NCBI GenBank assembly: GCA_902574035.1
Contig: CACGMC010000002.1
Span: 202,865 to 266,864 of the forward strand
DNA length: 64,000 nucleotides
DNA from: an uncultured Pelagibacteraceae bacterium
GTDB taxonomy: Bacteria; Pseudomonadota; Alphaproteobacteria; Pelagibacterales; Pelagibacteraceae
Direction: 5' to 3'
Part shown: positions 56,544 to 64,000 of the stretch, one piece after another
Position numbering within the stretch: the stretch's first letter is position 1
Layout of the letters: every line of letters begins with the position of its first letter
Program-made: the position numbers and the translations under genes
Notes under the pieces: generated by a model
Told to the model about the DNA's origin: nothing
Databases searched by the model: none
Seen by the model: only the letters and a program-made list of their open reading frames with translations

Positions 56544-57780
56544 ATTTTATATGCTTATTAAAATGGTTTAATAAAATATCTGTAATGTCTTTATCTTTAA
56601 TTTTTTCTAGAACACTCTCTAAAAATCCTTTTATAATCATTTTTATAGCTTCTTTTTCCTTTATTCCTCTTGCTTTTAAATAAAATAAAGACTCTTTGTC
56701 GATATTTCCTGAAGTTGATCCATGAGAACATTTTACATCGTCAGCATAAATTTCAAGTTCAGGCTTCGTGTTAAATTCGGAATCTTTATCAAGCAAAAGA
56801 CCCTTGCTTAATTGATAAGCATTAGTTTTTTGTGCTATGCTGTCTACAAAGACTTTACCTTGAAATACTCCTTTGCTACCTGAGGCAAGAACGTTTTTGA
56901 TATCTTGATGACTTTGGCAATTTGGTTTTAAATGTTGAATATTTGTTTTAATTTCTTGATGGTTGTTAATTCCTAAAAATAATCCTGAATAGACCTCGCC
57001 ACAAGAATTCATTCCATTTAGTTTGATATTACTTTCAAATTTTCCGAATTTCATACCGGATGAGAATAAATATTTTTTAAAATTTGAATTTTTCAGTAAC
57101 TCAACTTTTGAAAATTCATAAAAAAAATTATTACTTTCTTTTTTATTTATGAAATAATAGTTAAGAGAAGCATTTTCTTCTAGATTAATATATTTAAATG
57201 TGTTGTTAAAAAAATTACCTTCAGACTCATCTATTAAATATTCTATAATAGTAGCATCGGAGTTCTTTGACATAGTAATAGTCTCAGAGTTATTAATTAT
57301 TTTATTTTTTAAAACACCGGTAAAATAGTTATAAATTACTATAGGGTATTTGAATTTATAATCTGATTTAATATTTAAGTAAAATCCACCTTCGTGTAAT
57401 GCGGTATTAAGATTTTGCATTTGGTTATCTTTTAATTCATTTGCAAAATTTAAGTGCTGATCAAGATTAAATTCATTTATTTTAAAAAAATTTTCATATT
57501 GTAAATTTTCAGATTTAAAATCAAAAGACTCTAATTTTCCGTTAATTAGTGTTATTGAATTATGACTAAATTTTAAATCTTGAACATTTGGTTTTTTATT
57601 ATCTAGTTGATTATTATGCAGTTCTTTAAAATTTTCGCTTAAAACTTTTTCTAAATCAGTAAACTTCCAATCCTCTTCTCTTTTATTAGGAAAACCTTTT
57701 TTTTTAAAAGTAGACAAGTTTGCCTCTCTTAATTTAAGACTTTTATCCGATTTATCTTTAATTTTAAAATTTAATTCCAT
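56524..57780 (-). CDS. sufD: Fe-S cluster assembly protein SufD
   Basis: Partner of SufB in the SufBC2D scaffold complex. It has 418 residues: a variable helical N-terminus with FPNKREEDWKFTDL, then a right-handed beta helix, and the C-terminal family block KCSHGSTSGNIDKESLFYLKARGIKEKEA (quoted in part), whose histidine takes part in cluster assembly. It is seven bases downstream of sufC. Confidence 0.95.
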   Translation of the reverse strand: MELNFKIKDKSDKSLKLREANLSTFKKKGFPNKREEDWKFTDLEKVLSENFKELHNNQLDNKKPNVQDLKFSHNSITLINGKLESFDFKSENLQYENFFKINEFNLDQHLNFANELKDNQMQNLNTALHEGGFYLNIKSDYKFKYPIVIYNYFTGVLKNKIINNSETITMSKNSDATIIEYLIDESEGNFFNNTFKYINLEENASLNYYFINKKESNNFFYEFSKVELLKNSNFKKYLFSSGMKFGKFESNIKLNGMNSCGEVYSGLFLGINNHQEIKTNIQHLKPNCQSHQDIKNVLASGSKGVFQGKVFVDSIAQKTNAYQLSKGLLLDKDSEFNTKPELEIYADDVKCSHGSTSGNIDKESLFYLKARGIKEKEAIKMIIKGFLESVLEKIKDKDITDILLNHFNKHIKYENRSN

Positions 57781-57787
57781 AATTAAA

Positions 57788-58522
57788 TTAGATTAGATTA
57801 GTGTACCCAGTTTTTTCCAGTTCTTCCCCAAGTTCTTTAGAACCAGTTTTTATAATTTTTCCTGCTGATAACACGTGTATAAAATCAGGTTTTATAAAAT
57901 TCAAAAGTCTTTGATAATGTGTAATAATTAAAAAAGAATTATTTTTATTTTTGTAGGAATTGACGCCATCTGCAACAATTTTTAATGCATCAATATCTAA
58001 ACCCGAGTCAGTTTCGTCTAAAATTGCAAGTTTTGGTTCTAATATTTTTAATTGAAGAATTTCGTTCTTCTTCTTTTCTCCACCTGAAAATCCAACATTT
58101 AAATGTCTTGATAAAAATTTTTCGTCAATACTTAGTTCTTTGGCTTTTTCTTTTACGATTTTTATAAAACTTATGGCATCTATATCTTTATGACCTTTTG
58201 CTTTTCTAATTGAATTTAGCGATGTTCTTAAAAAATTGTTAGTATTAACACCTGGTATTTCTGTAGGATATTGAAAAGCTAAGAACATGCCTTTTTGAGC
58301 CCGCTCTTCTATTGAAATTTGAGTTAAATCTTCCCCTTCATATTTTAAATCCCCTGAAATATCATATCCAGGTTTACCAGATAAAATATTGGCTAATGTA
58401 CTTTTACCCGATCCATTTGGGCCCATAATAGCATGAACTTCACCTGGATTTATTTTTAGGTTTAAACCTTTAATAATTTTTTTATTATTAATTTCTGCTT
58501 CTAAATTTTTAATTTCTAACAT
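57788..58522 (-). CDS. sufC: Fe-S cluster assembly ATPase SufC
   Basis: ABC-type ATPase driving conformational change of SufB/SufD. It has 244 residues with Walker A MGPNGSGKSTLAN (about 33-45), signature FSGGEKKKNEILQL and Walker B AILDETDSGLD, where the usual catalytic EPD is ETD as in other SufC proteins. It overlaps sufB by one base. Confidence 0.96.
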   Translation of the reverse strand: MLEIKNLEAEINNKKIIKGLNLKINPGEVHAIMGPNGSGKSTLANILSGKPGYDISGDLKYEGEDLTQISIEERAQKGMFLAFQYPTEIPGVNTNNFLRTSLNSIRKAKGHKDIDAISFIKIVKEKAKELSIDEKFLSRHLNVGFSGGEKKKNEILQLKILEPKLAILDETDSGLDIDALKIVADGVNSYKNKNNSFLIITHYQRLLNFIKPDFIHVLSAGKIIKTGSKELGEELEKTGYTNLI

Positions 58523-59958
58523 TATCCAACACTTCCCTCTAAACTTATTGAAACTAACTTTTGAGCTTCCACTGCGAATTCCATTGGTAATTGTTGTAAA
58601 ACTTCTTTACAAAATCCATTTACAATTAAACTTACTGCCTCTTCTTGGTTTAACCCTCTTTGATTGCAATAAAAAAGCTGTTCTTCATTTATTTTTGAAG
58701 TAGTGGCCTCATGCTCAATTATCGAAGATGAGTTTTTATTCTTTATATATGGTACAGTGTGTGCTCCACATTTATTTCCCATTAAAAGTGAGTCACATTG
58801 AGTATAATTTCTTGAATTTATTGCTTTTCTATTTATGTCAACTAATCCTCTATAGGTATTGTCAGCTTTACCAGCTGAAATTCCTTTAGAAATAATTTTG
58901 CTTTTGGTATTTTTTCCTAAATGTATCATTTTTGTACCGGTATCTGCTTTTTGGTAATTATTAGTAATTGCTATAGAGTAAAATTCACCTACAGAGTTAT
59001 CTCCTTGTAAAATGCAGCTTGGGTATTTCCAAGTTATTGCAGAACCAGTTTCAACCTGTGTCCATGATATTTTTGAATTTTTACCTTTACAGGCTCCTCT
59101 TTTGGTTACAAAATTATAAATTCCACCTTTTCCCTGCTCATCACCAGGATACCAATTTTGTACAGTCGAGTATTTAATTTCAGCATCATCAAGGGCCACA
59201 AGTTCTACATTTGCAGCATGAAGTTGATTTTCGTCTCTCATTGGTGCAGTGCAGCCCTCAAGATAACTTACATAGCTACCTTTATCAGCAATAATTAATG
59301 TTCTTTCAAACTGTCCGGTTTGGGAAGCGTTAATTCTGAAATAAGTAGAAAGCTCCATTGGACATCTTACGTTTGGTGGTATGTATACAAAAGATCCATC
59401 GGTAAAGACTGCAGAATTTAATGTTGCAAAATAATGATCAGTTATAGGAATTACGGATCCTAAATATTTTCTTACTAGTTCTGGATGTTTTTGTATTGCT
59501 TCAGAAATGGAACAAAAAATTATACCCTTCTTAGTTAGTTCACCTTTAAAAGTAGTTGCGACTGAAACAGAGTCAAAAACGGCATCTACTGCAACACCAC
59601 TGAGTCTTTTTTGCTCATCTAAAGGAATTCCGAGTTTTTTATAAGTTTCAATAAGCTTCGGATCAACTTCATCCAAACTCTTAGGTTTTTCTTTTGCGCT
59701 TTTAGGTGCAGAGTAATAATAAAGATCCTGATAATCTATTTTAGGATATTTTGGTTTTTGCCAATTAGGTTCTTTTAGTGACTTAAGCCTTTTGTAAGCT
59801 TTGAGTCTCCAATCTAAAAGCCATTTGGGTTCTTTTTTCTCTCTAGAAATAAATTTTATTGTTTCTTCATTTAATCCTTTAGGAGCTTTAAAACTTTCAA
59901 TATCAGTTGTGAAACCGTATTTATATTCTTTGTTAGAGTCTATAACTTTAGTGCTCAT
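58522..59958 (-). CDS. sufB: Fe-S cluster assembly scaffold SufB
   Basis: Main scaffold on which SUF clusters are built. It has 478 residues. Markers are [42 protein letters not shown] with the conserved cysteine, [21 protein letters not shown] and, near the end, [23 protein letters not shown] (each quoted in part). It overlaps iscR by four bases, so the regulator and first assembly gene are coupled. Confidence 0.96.
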   Translation of the reverse strand: MSTKVIDSNKEYKYGFTTDIESFKAPKGLNEETIKFISREKKEPKWLLDWRLKAYKRLKSLKEPNWQKPKYPKIDYQDLYYYSAPKSAKEKPKSLDEVDPKLIETYKKLGIPLDEQKRLSGVAVDAVFDSVSVATTFKGELTKKGIIFCSISEAIQKHPELVRKYLGSVIPITDHYFATLNSAVFTDGSFVYIPPNVRCPMELSTYFRINASQTGQFERTLIIADKGSYVSYLEGCTAPMRDENQLHAANVELVALDDAEIKYSTVQNWYPGDEQGKGGIYNFVTKRGACKGKNSKISWTQVETGSAITWKYPSCILQGDNSVGEFYSIAITNNYQKADTGTKMIHLGKNTKSKIISKGISAGKADNTYRGLVDINRKAINSRNYTQCDSLLMGNKCGAHTVPYIKNKNSSSIIEHEATTSKINEEQLFYCNQRGLNQEEAVSLIVNGFCKEVLQQLPMEFAVEAQKLVSISLEGSVG

Positions 59959-60365
59959 TGTCTTTTTATCAATTCCTCTAATTTAACATTTTCAAAAAAA
60001 CCATTAATATGTGTGTCTAATTTGTCCCATAGATTATGTGTTATGCATTTAACTGACTTATTGTTGCAACCTTTTTTCGAATCTTTTTTACAATTGAGGG
60101 TTTTTATCTCCTCGTTGACAGCTTGAAATATATTTGAAAGTTTAATCTCTGATGCTGGTTTGTCTAGCGCATATCCTCCCTTTACGCCCCTGACACTTCT
60201 TACTAATTTATCTTCTTTCAAATGTATAAATAACTGTTCTAAGTAGGCTAAAGAAATATTTTGTCTTGTTGAAATTTCTGATAGACTTACAGGCTTATTC
60301 TTTGAATAAGACGCAAGATCAGCCATCGCCATAACCGCATATCTGCCTTTCGTTGTAAGTTTCAT
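59955..60365 (-). CDS. iscR: Rrf2/IscR family iron-sulfur responsive regulator
   Basis: Winged-helix regulator of 136 residues heading the suf operon. The DNA-binding part is [17 protein letters not shown] through [14 protein letters not shown]. Three cysteines at 92, 100 and 107, with His110 nearby, match the IscR cluster-binding pattern (E. coli C92, C98, C104), though spaced slightly wider. Repression of suf when clusters are plentiful is the likely logic. RirA-like iron control is the alternative. Confidence 0.9.
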   Translation of the reverse strand: MKLTTKGRYAVMAMADLASYSKNKPVSLSEISTRQNISLAYLEQLFIHLKEDKLVRSVRGVKGGYALDKPASEIKLSNIFQAVNEEIKTLNCKKDSKKGCNNKSVKCITHNLWDKLDTHINGFFENVKLEELIKRQ

Positions 60366-60374
60366 AAATTGGCC

Positions 60375-60388
60375 TTGTTTTACAACAA
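60375..60388. promoter_or_regulatory. Inverted repeat upstream of iscR
   Basis: TTGTT-TTAC-AACAA, five-base arms, lies ten bases before the iscR ATG in the 131-base gap between iscR and the hydrolase gene. It could be an operator or a leader hairpin. No known IscR box was matched. The rest of the gap is AT-rich, with one TTGACG at 60435-60440 lacking a well-spaced -10. Confidence 0.3.
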
Positions 60389-60496
60389 TTTTGTAATAAT
60401 TCCTACCATATTACTAAGATTTAAAAAAAAATATTTGACGCATAAAAACATGTTATAAATCTAATCTTTTATTGAAACTGGTTATCATTACTAAAT

Positions 60497-61153
60497 ATGA
60501 AACAAAAAAGTTTAGAAATTTTTATACCTGGCCCCGCGGGAAGATTAGAGGGAAAGTATTACAAAAATCCTAAATTTGGTTCACCAGTTGCAATAGTGCT
60601 TCAACCCCATCCGCAATATGGTGGAACAATGAATAACAGAATAGTTCAATTAATGTATAACATTTTTTTAGAGAACGGATTTTCTGTAATAAAAATAAAT
60701 TTTAGAGGTGTAGGTAAAAGTGATGGTGTATTTGATAATGGTCAAGGTGAACTTTCTGATGCAGCGGCAGCTCTTGATTGGATTGAAAGAGAAAATATGG
60801 ATTATAGTCAATGTTGGGTGTCTGGTTTTTCTTTTGGTGCTTTAATTTGCATGCAATTAATTATGAGACGTCCTGAAGTTAATAACTTTATTGCAATTTC
60901 TCCTCAACCGAACGTATATGATTTTTCTTTTTTAGCCCCCTGTCCCACTTCAGGACAAGTAGTTTATAGTGATAATGATGAACTGGTGACTAAAGAAAGT
61001 ATCAATGAACTTGACAGCAGAATTAAAAGTCAAAAGGGTGTAGAAGTCATATTTTCAAAAATTAAAGGTGCAAATCATTTTTTTAAAGATAAAGAAAAAG
61101 AACTTACTTTAGAAATTCAAAAATATATTAAAGAGAAGACGGCTTTGATTTAA
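60497..61153 (+). CDS. Alpha/beta hydrolase
   Basis: A 218-residue alpha/beta hydrolase of the short COG2945 type. The nucleophile elbow is VSGFSFGALICM, with Ser in GFSFG. The beginning shows IVLQPHPQYGGTMNN and INFRGVGKSDGVFDNGQGE, and the late AND-like acidic and histidine positions appear in YSDNDELV and IKGANHFFKDK, completing a plausible Ser-Asp-His triad. The substrate is unknown. Its stop shares TTAA with convergent anmK. Confidence 0.87.
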   Translation: MKQKSLEIFIPGPAGRLEGKYYKNPKFGSPVAIVLQPHPQYGGTMNNRIVQLMYNIFLENGFSVIKINFRGVGKSDGVFDNGQGELSDAAAALDWIERENMDYSQCWVSGFSFGALICMQLIMRRPEVNNFIAISPQPNVYDFSFLAPCPTSGQVVYSDNDELVTKESINELDSRIKSQKGVEVIFSKIKGANHFFKDKEKELTLEIQKYIKEKTALI

Positions 61154-62271
61154 AAATCAATTGCCTCACCTCCACTACATGGGGCATTACATCCAGTCGT
61201 GGAAGGAAAAGATATTGGTAAGGACAAAACAGATCTAATAGCTATATAACCAAATGCTTGAGACTCTATAAAATCCCCATTTAGTTCCAAGTCCTCGGAG
61301 TTATAAAAAGAAATATTTTTTTTTGAATTTAATTTAATTTGTTTAACAAGATTGGTATTTTTTCTACCACCCCCGCAAATTATTATTTTAATTATTTTTT
61401 TTCCATGTTTATTCAGTAAAAAGTTAATTTTAGTTGAAATTATTTTTGCTGAAAAAGCAGTAAGTGTTGCTGCACCATCTTCTAGGCTTAAACCCCTAGC
61501 AAATGAAATATCAAAATCGTTAGTGTCTAACGAAATATTATTTTTTTTTTTGAAATTACTTTCATAAATTTCTAGAGCTTGCTCAAGGATAATTTCATTT
61601 ACTTTTCCTCTACTAGAAATTTCACCTCCAAAATCAAATTTTTTATTTGTGTTGTTTTGTATCCAGCTATTAATTAAACAGTTACCAGGTCCTAAATCTT
61701 GACTTAAAATTTCATGATCATTCATATTTCCAACTACTGTCAAATTAGAAATGCCCCCAATATTTAATATACATGCTGGTAATTCAATTTTTTTTGATTT
61801 TATTAGATGCTTGTGAAAAATCGGGGTTAAGGGCGCACCCTCACCCCCATTTAAAATATCGTTTTTTCTAAAATTAAAAATAATTTTTTTTTTAGATAAT
61901 TGCGATAACAAATTTCCGTTGCCCAATTGAAGAGAAATCTTTTCTTCAGGATTATGATAAAGAGTTTGGCCATGAAAGCCAATAAGATCTAAGTTTAATC
62001 CAGCGCTTATATCCTTAACAGCTTTAGCATGGAAAATTGTAATATCATTTTCCAATTTTTTTATTTCTGAGGAAAAAGTTTTAAGATCTTTTAATGAATT
62101 TATCTTTTTTTTTAAATTATGAAATTTATAGAATAATTTTTCATCGTACTCGTAATATTTTTCTCTCAATATTGTTAATTCATTTAAACCATTTGAACGA
62201 ATTATAGATGCGTCCACTCCATCACCAGAGGTTCCACTCATCATTCCTAAACATGTGTATTCTTTGCTCAT
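61150..62271 (-). CDS. anmK: Anhydro-N-acetylmuramic acid kinase
   Basis: Recycles cell-wall 1,6-anhydroMurNAc by hydrolysis and phosphorylation to MurNAc-6-phosphate. It has 373 residues of the ASKHA fold: GMMSGTSGDGVDASI at the N-terminus, GFHGQTLYHNP, NIGGISNLTVV and the adenosine-side IICGGGRKNTNLV. Start ATG at 62271, divergent from tyrS. It indicates that peptidoglycan turnover products are reused. Confidence 0.94.
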   Translation of the reverse strand: MSKEYTCLGMMSGTSGDGVDASIIRSNGLNELTILREKYYEYDEKLFYKFHNLKKKINSLKDLKTFSSEIKKLENDITIFHAKAVKDISAGLNLDLIGFHGQTLYHNPEEKISLQLGNGNLLSQLSKKKIIFNFRKNDILNGGEGAPLTPIFHKHLIKSKKIELPACILNIGGISNLTVVGNMNDHEILSQDLGPGNCLINSWIQNNTNKKFDFGGEISSRGKVNEIILEQALEIYESNFKKKNNISLDTNDFDISFARGLSLEDGAATLTAFSAKIISTKINFLLNKHGKKIIKIIICGGGRKNTNLVKQIKLNSKKNISFYNSEDLELNGDFIESQAFGYIAIRSVLSLPISFPSTTGCNAPCSGGEAIDF

Positions 62272-62298
62272 TATTGTATTTATTTATATCAAATATTG

Positions 62299-62304
62299 TA
62301 TAAT
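62299..62304 (+). promoter_or_regulatory. Possible tyrS -10 box
   Basis: A perfect TATAAT preceded directly by TG stands 25 bases before the tyrS ATG. The best -35 candidate, TTGTAT at 62274-62279, has a long 19-base spacer, so only the -10 is reported. Confidence 0.35.
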
Positions 62305-62329
62305 AGTATTTCGGCAACAAATAGAAAAT

Positions 62330-63565
62330 ATGAAAAGCACTTTTTTGAGAGAAATGCAAGAAAGGGGTTATCTAAATCAATGTACTGATTTAGAAAAACT
62401 AGATACGGTTATTTCAAAGAAATCTATACCAGCTTACATAGGTTTCGATTGTACTGCTAACAGTCTCCACGTTGGAAGTTTGTTACAGATAATGATTTTA
62501 AGATTGTTGCAAAAACACGGGCATAAACCCATAGTTCTTTTAGGTGGAGGAACAACATTAATAGGTGATCCTTCCGGAAAAGACTCAACGAGAAAAATTT
62601 TAAAGAAAAAGGATATAAAGAAAAATATTTTAGGTATAAAAAAACTATTTGAAAAGTTATTAATTTTTAAAAACAAAAAAACAAAACCAATTTTTATTGA
62701 TAATTATTCTTGGTTGGGAAAACTTAATTATATAGATTTTTTAAGAAATATTGGTTCACAATTTACATTAAATAAAATGTTAACTTTCGATAGTGTAAAA
62801 TTAAGATTAGAGAGAGAGCAATCTTTAAGTTACATGGAGTTTAATTATATGATTCTTCAGGCATTTGATTTTTTTAAACTTTTTGAAAAAGAGAAATGCT
62901 TGCTACAACTTGGTGGCTCCGATCAATGGGGGAATATAGTAAATGGAGTTGATTTGATAAGACGTATTCTTAAAAAAGATGCATTTGGATTAACAAGCCC
63001 ATTAATTACATTATCCTCGGGTGCCAAAATGGGGAAAACGGAAAAAGGTGCAATCTGGTTGGACGAGAAACTATTTTCTTCTTATGATTATTGGCAATTT
63101 TGGAGAAATATTGATGATAGGGACGTTGTTAAATTTTTAAAGTTTTTCACAGATATTAAAATTGAGAACATAAATAAACTTGAAAAAGAAAAACAAATAA
63201 ATGATCTAAAAGTTATTTTAGCTAATGAGACTACAAAAATTCTTCATGGAAAGATTAAATCATCAAAGGCAGAAAGAACAGCTACCGATATTTTTAAATT
63301 TGGAAAAATAAATTATGATCTTCCTACAAAAAATATTTTTAGAGAAGACATTAAAAAAGGTTTAAAACTTTTAGAATTATTGGTTAATACAAATATAATG
63401 AAATCTAAAGGTGAAGTAAGAAGGGCAATAAAAAATAATGGTATTAAGATAAATGACCTACTTGTTGATGATGAAAATAAAATATTAAATTTTTCAGATT
63501 TTAAAGAAAATTGTTTAAAGATATCTTTTGGTAAAAAAAAACATTTTATCTTTAAAATTACTTAG
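62330..63565 (+). CDS. tyrS: Tyrosyl-tRNA synthetase
   Basis: Class I synthetase charging tRNA-Tyr, 411 residues. The track start at 62255 adds a spurious hydrophobic leader; the ATG at 62330 gives MKSTFLREMQERGYLNQC, the family start. The HIGH-type motif is HVGS (47-50) within DCTANSLHVGSLLQ. GGSDQWGNIVNGVDLIRR is the tyrosine-binding region, and the KMSKS loop reads KMGKTEKG. The S4-like C-terminal domain (KGEVRRAIKNNGIKINDLLV) is present. The 3' end overlaps the convergent AsmA-like gene by eight bases. Confidence 0.96.
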   Translation: MKSTFLREMQERGYLNQCTDLEKLDTVISKKSIPAYIGFDCTANSLHVGSLLQIMILRLLQKHGHKPIVLLGGGTTLIGDPSGKDSTRKILKKKDIKKNILGIKKLFEKLLIFKNKKTKPIFIDNYSWLGKLNYIDFLRNIGSQFTLNKMLTFDSVKLRLEREQSLSYMEFNYMILQAFDFFKLFEKEKCLLQLGGSDQWGNIVNGVDLIRRILKKDAFGLTSPLITLSSGAKMGKTEKGAIWLDEKLFSSYDYWQFWRNIDDRDVVKFLKFFTDIKIENINKLEKEKQINDLKVILANETTKILHGKIKSSKAERTATDIFKFGKINYDLPTKNIFREDIKKGLKLLELLVNTNIMKSKGEVRRAIKNNGIKINDLLVDDENKILNFSDFKENCLKISFGKKKHFIFKIT

Positions 63566-64000
63566 ATTTTTTAATTGCTTTTTGAATAAATCGTGGCGTT
63601 AAAGATTTAATAGGGTTAACAGTAGTTTTAATTTTACCAGGTACGCCTTTCATTTTAAAACTTATTCCAAATAAACCCTCCCCTATTTCTTTAGGTATTA
63701 AAATATCTCCCACTATTGGTAATTTTGATAAAAATTTATTTAAAGTTTTTGCTGGAACCATTGTACCTCTTAAACTAACAAGTCCTGATTTGGACTCAAC
63801 GTATCCCTCCATTAATATAGAAATACTAGGTCCAATAGCATATAACTCCTTCAAATTTAGTACTTGTTCATTTTTTTCTAAAATCATTTCCAACTTGTCA
63901 AAGGATAAACCTTCGCCTGACATAGCATCAACCATTCCCCCGAAATCTGCTAGTGACAATAATTTTACCAATCCTGGTGCATCTTTTACCTTAAAATTTT
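63558..64000 (-). CDS. AsmA-like/DUF3971 family protein, C-terminus, continues past window
   Basis: The frame is open to the window edge; the track start (63971) is an internal TTG. The last 147 residues include FKVKDAPGLVKLLSLADFGG, MSGEGLSFDKLE, then ISILMEGYVESKSGLVSLRG and FGISFKMKGVPGKIKTTVNP, typical of the C-terminal end of large YhdP/AsmA-like envelope proteins thought to move phospholipid between membranes. The N-terminal part is outside the window, so size and membrane anchor cannot be judged. Confidence 0.85.
   Translation of the reverse strand, partial: NFKVKDAPGLVKLLSLADFGGMVDAMSGEGLSFDKLEMILEKNEQVLNLKELYAIGPSISILMEGYVESKSGLVSLRGTMVPAKTLNKFLSKLPIVGDILIPKEIGEGLFGISFKMKGVPGKIKTTVNPIKSLTPRFIQKAIKKSK

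Noticed and set aside
62255-62329. Hydrophobic N-terminal extension of TyrS that could be taken for a signal anchor
   Set aside because: It is intergenic sequence translated from an upstream start; tyrosyl-tRNA synthetase is cytosolic and the family start is the ATG at 62330.
1-64000. CRISPR arrays, insertion sequences, integrases, prophage genes, replication origin
   Set aside because: No spaced identical repeats, transposase or integrase motifs, or DnaA-box clusters were seen when reading the window.

Overview
The window is a very AT-rich, tightly packed bacterial chromosome segment. Gene content and order point to an alphaproteobacterium, most likely a SAR11/Pelagibacterales member. The evidence is the gene order nuoA-N/birA/coaX/rnj/DUF1467/proS/lolC/lolD/dnaE, rpsB-tsf-frr-uppS-cdsA-dxr-bamA-skp-lpxD-fabZ-lpxA-lpxI-lpxB, and iscR-sufBCDSU, together with the short prolyl-tRNA synthetase, lysine- and asparagine-rich proteins, and near-zero intergenic space. 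The taxon is an inference; no rRNA gene is present.

Layout, left to right. (1) 1-1647: 3' part of a C5 cytosine DNA methyltransferase, translationally coupled to an HNH endonuclease, i.e. a type II restriction-modification unit cut by the window edge. (2) 1644-15163, minus strand: a 15-gene run from rpsB through translation factors, isoprenoid/phospholipid steps, outer-membrane biogenesis (bamA, skp) and lipid A synthesis. A PQQ-type sugar dehydrogenase is inserted between lpxI and lpxB, and a Cas4/RecB-like nuclease sits at the end. The rpsB leader can fold into a pseudoknot. (3) 15277-38944, minus strand: a 22-gene run with all 14 complex I genes, then birA, coaX, rnj, a DUF1467 protein, proS, lolC/E, lolD and dnaE. 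(4) 38954-44851: a small accessory stretch with a SAM methyltransferase, a GT-C-like membrane protein, tRNA-Asp and tRNA-Val, a zinc-ribbon membrane protein, and an 848-residue fusion of sugar epimerase, cupin and C-methyltransferase modules. (5) 44910-52737, minus strand: lon, clpX, clpP and tig (proteostasis), tRNA-Leu, a WecA/MraY-type phosphoglycosyltransferase and a DMT permease. (6) 52846-60365: glnA (plus strand) facing the iscR-suf iron-sulfur assembly operon (minus strand), which would supply clusters for the complex I subunits encoded here. (7) 60497-64000: an alpha/beta hydrolase, anmK, tyrS and the C-terminus of an AsmA-like protein running off the window.

No stretch of more than 300 bases lacks a gene. 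No CRISPR array, insertion sequence, integrase or prophage was seen. Intrinsic terminators are essentially invisible, and three convergent gene pairs share a single TTAA that holds both stop codons. Several ORF-track starts were moved because the first codon is TTG or a better ATG follows (rpsB, birA, nuoK, nuoB, nuoA, glnA, sufT, tyrS, the DMT permease, the Cas4-like nuclease). TTG starts were kept for cdsA and lolC/E.

The most interesting items are the triple-fusion sugar-modifying protein with its neighbours, the rpsB leader pseudoknot, the restriction-modification unit abutting a Cas4-like nuclease, the sugar dehydrogenase inside the lipid A operon, and the absence of pyrH and rseP from their usual slots.
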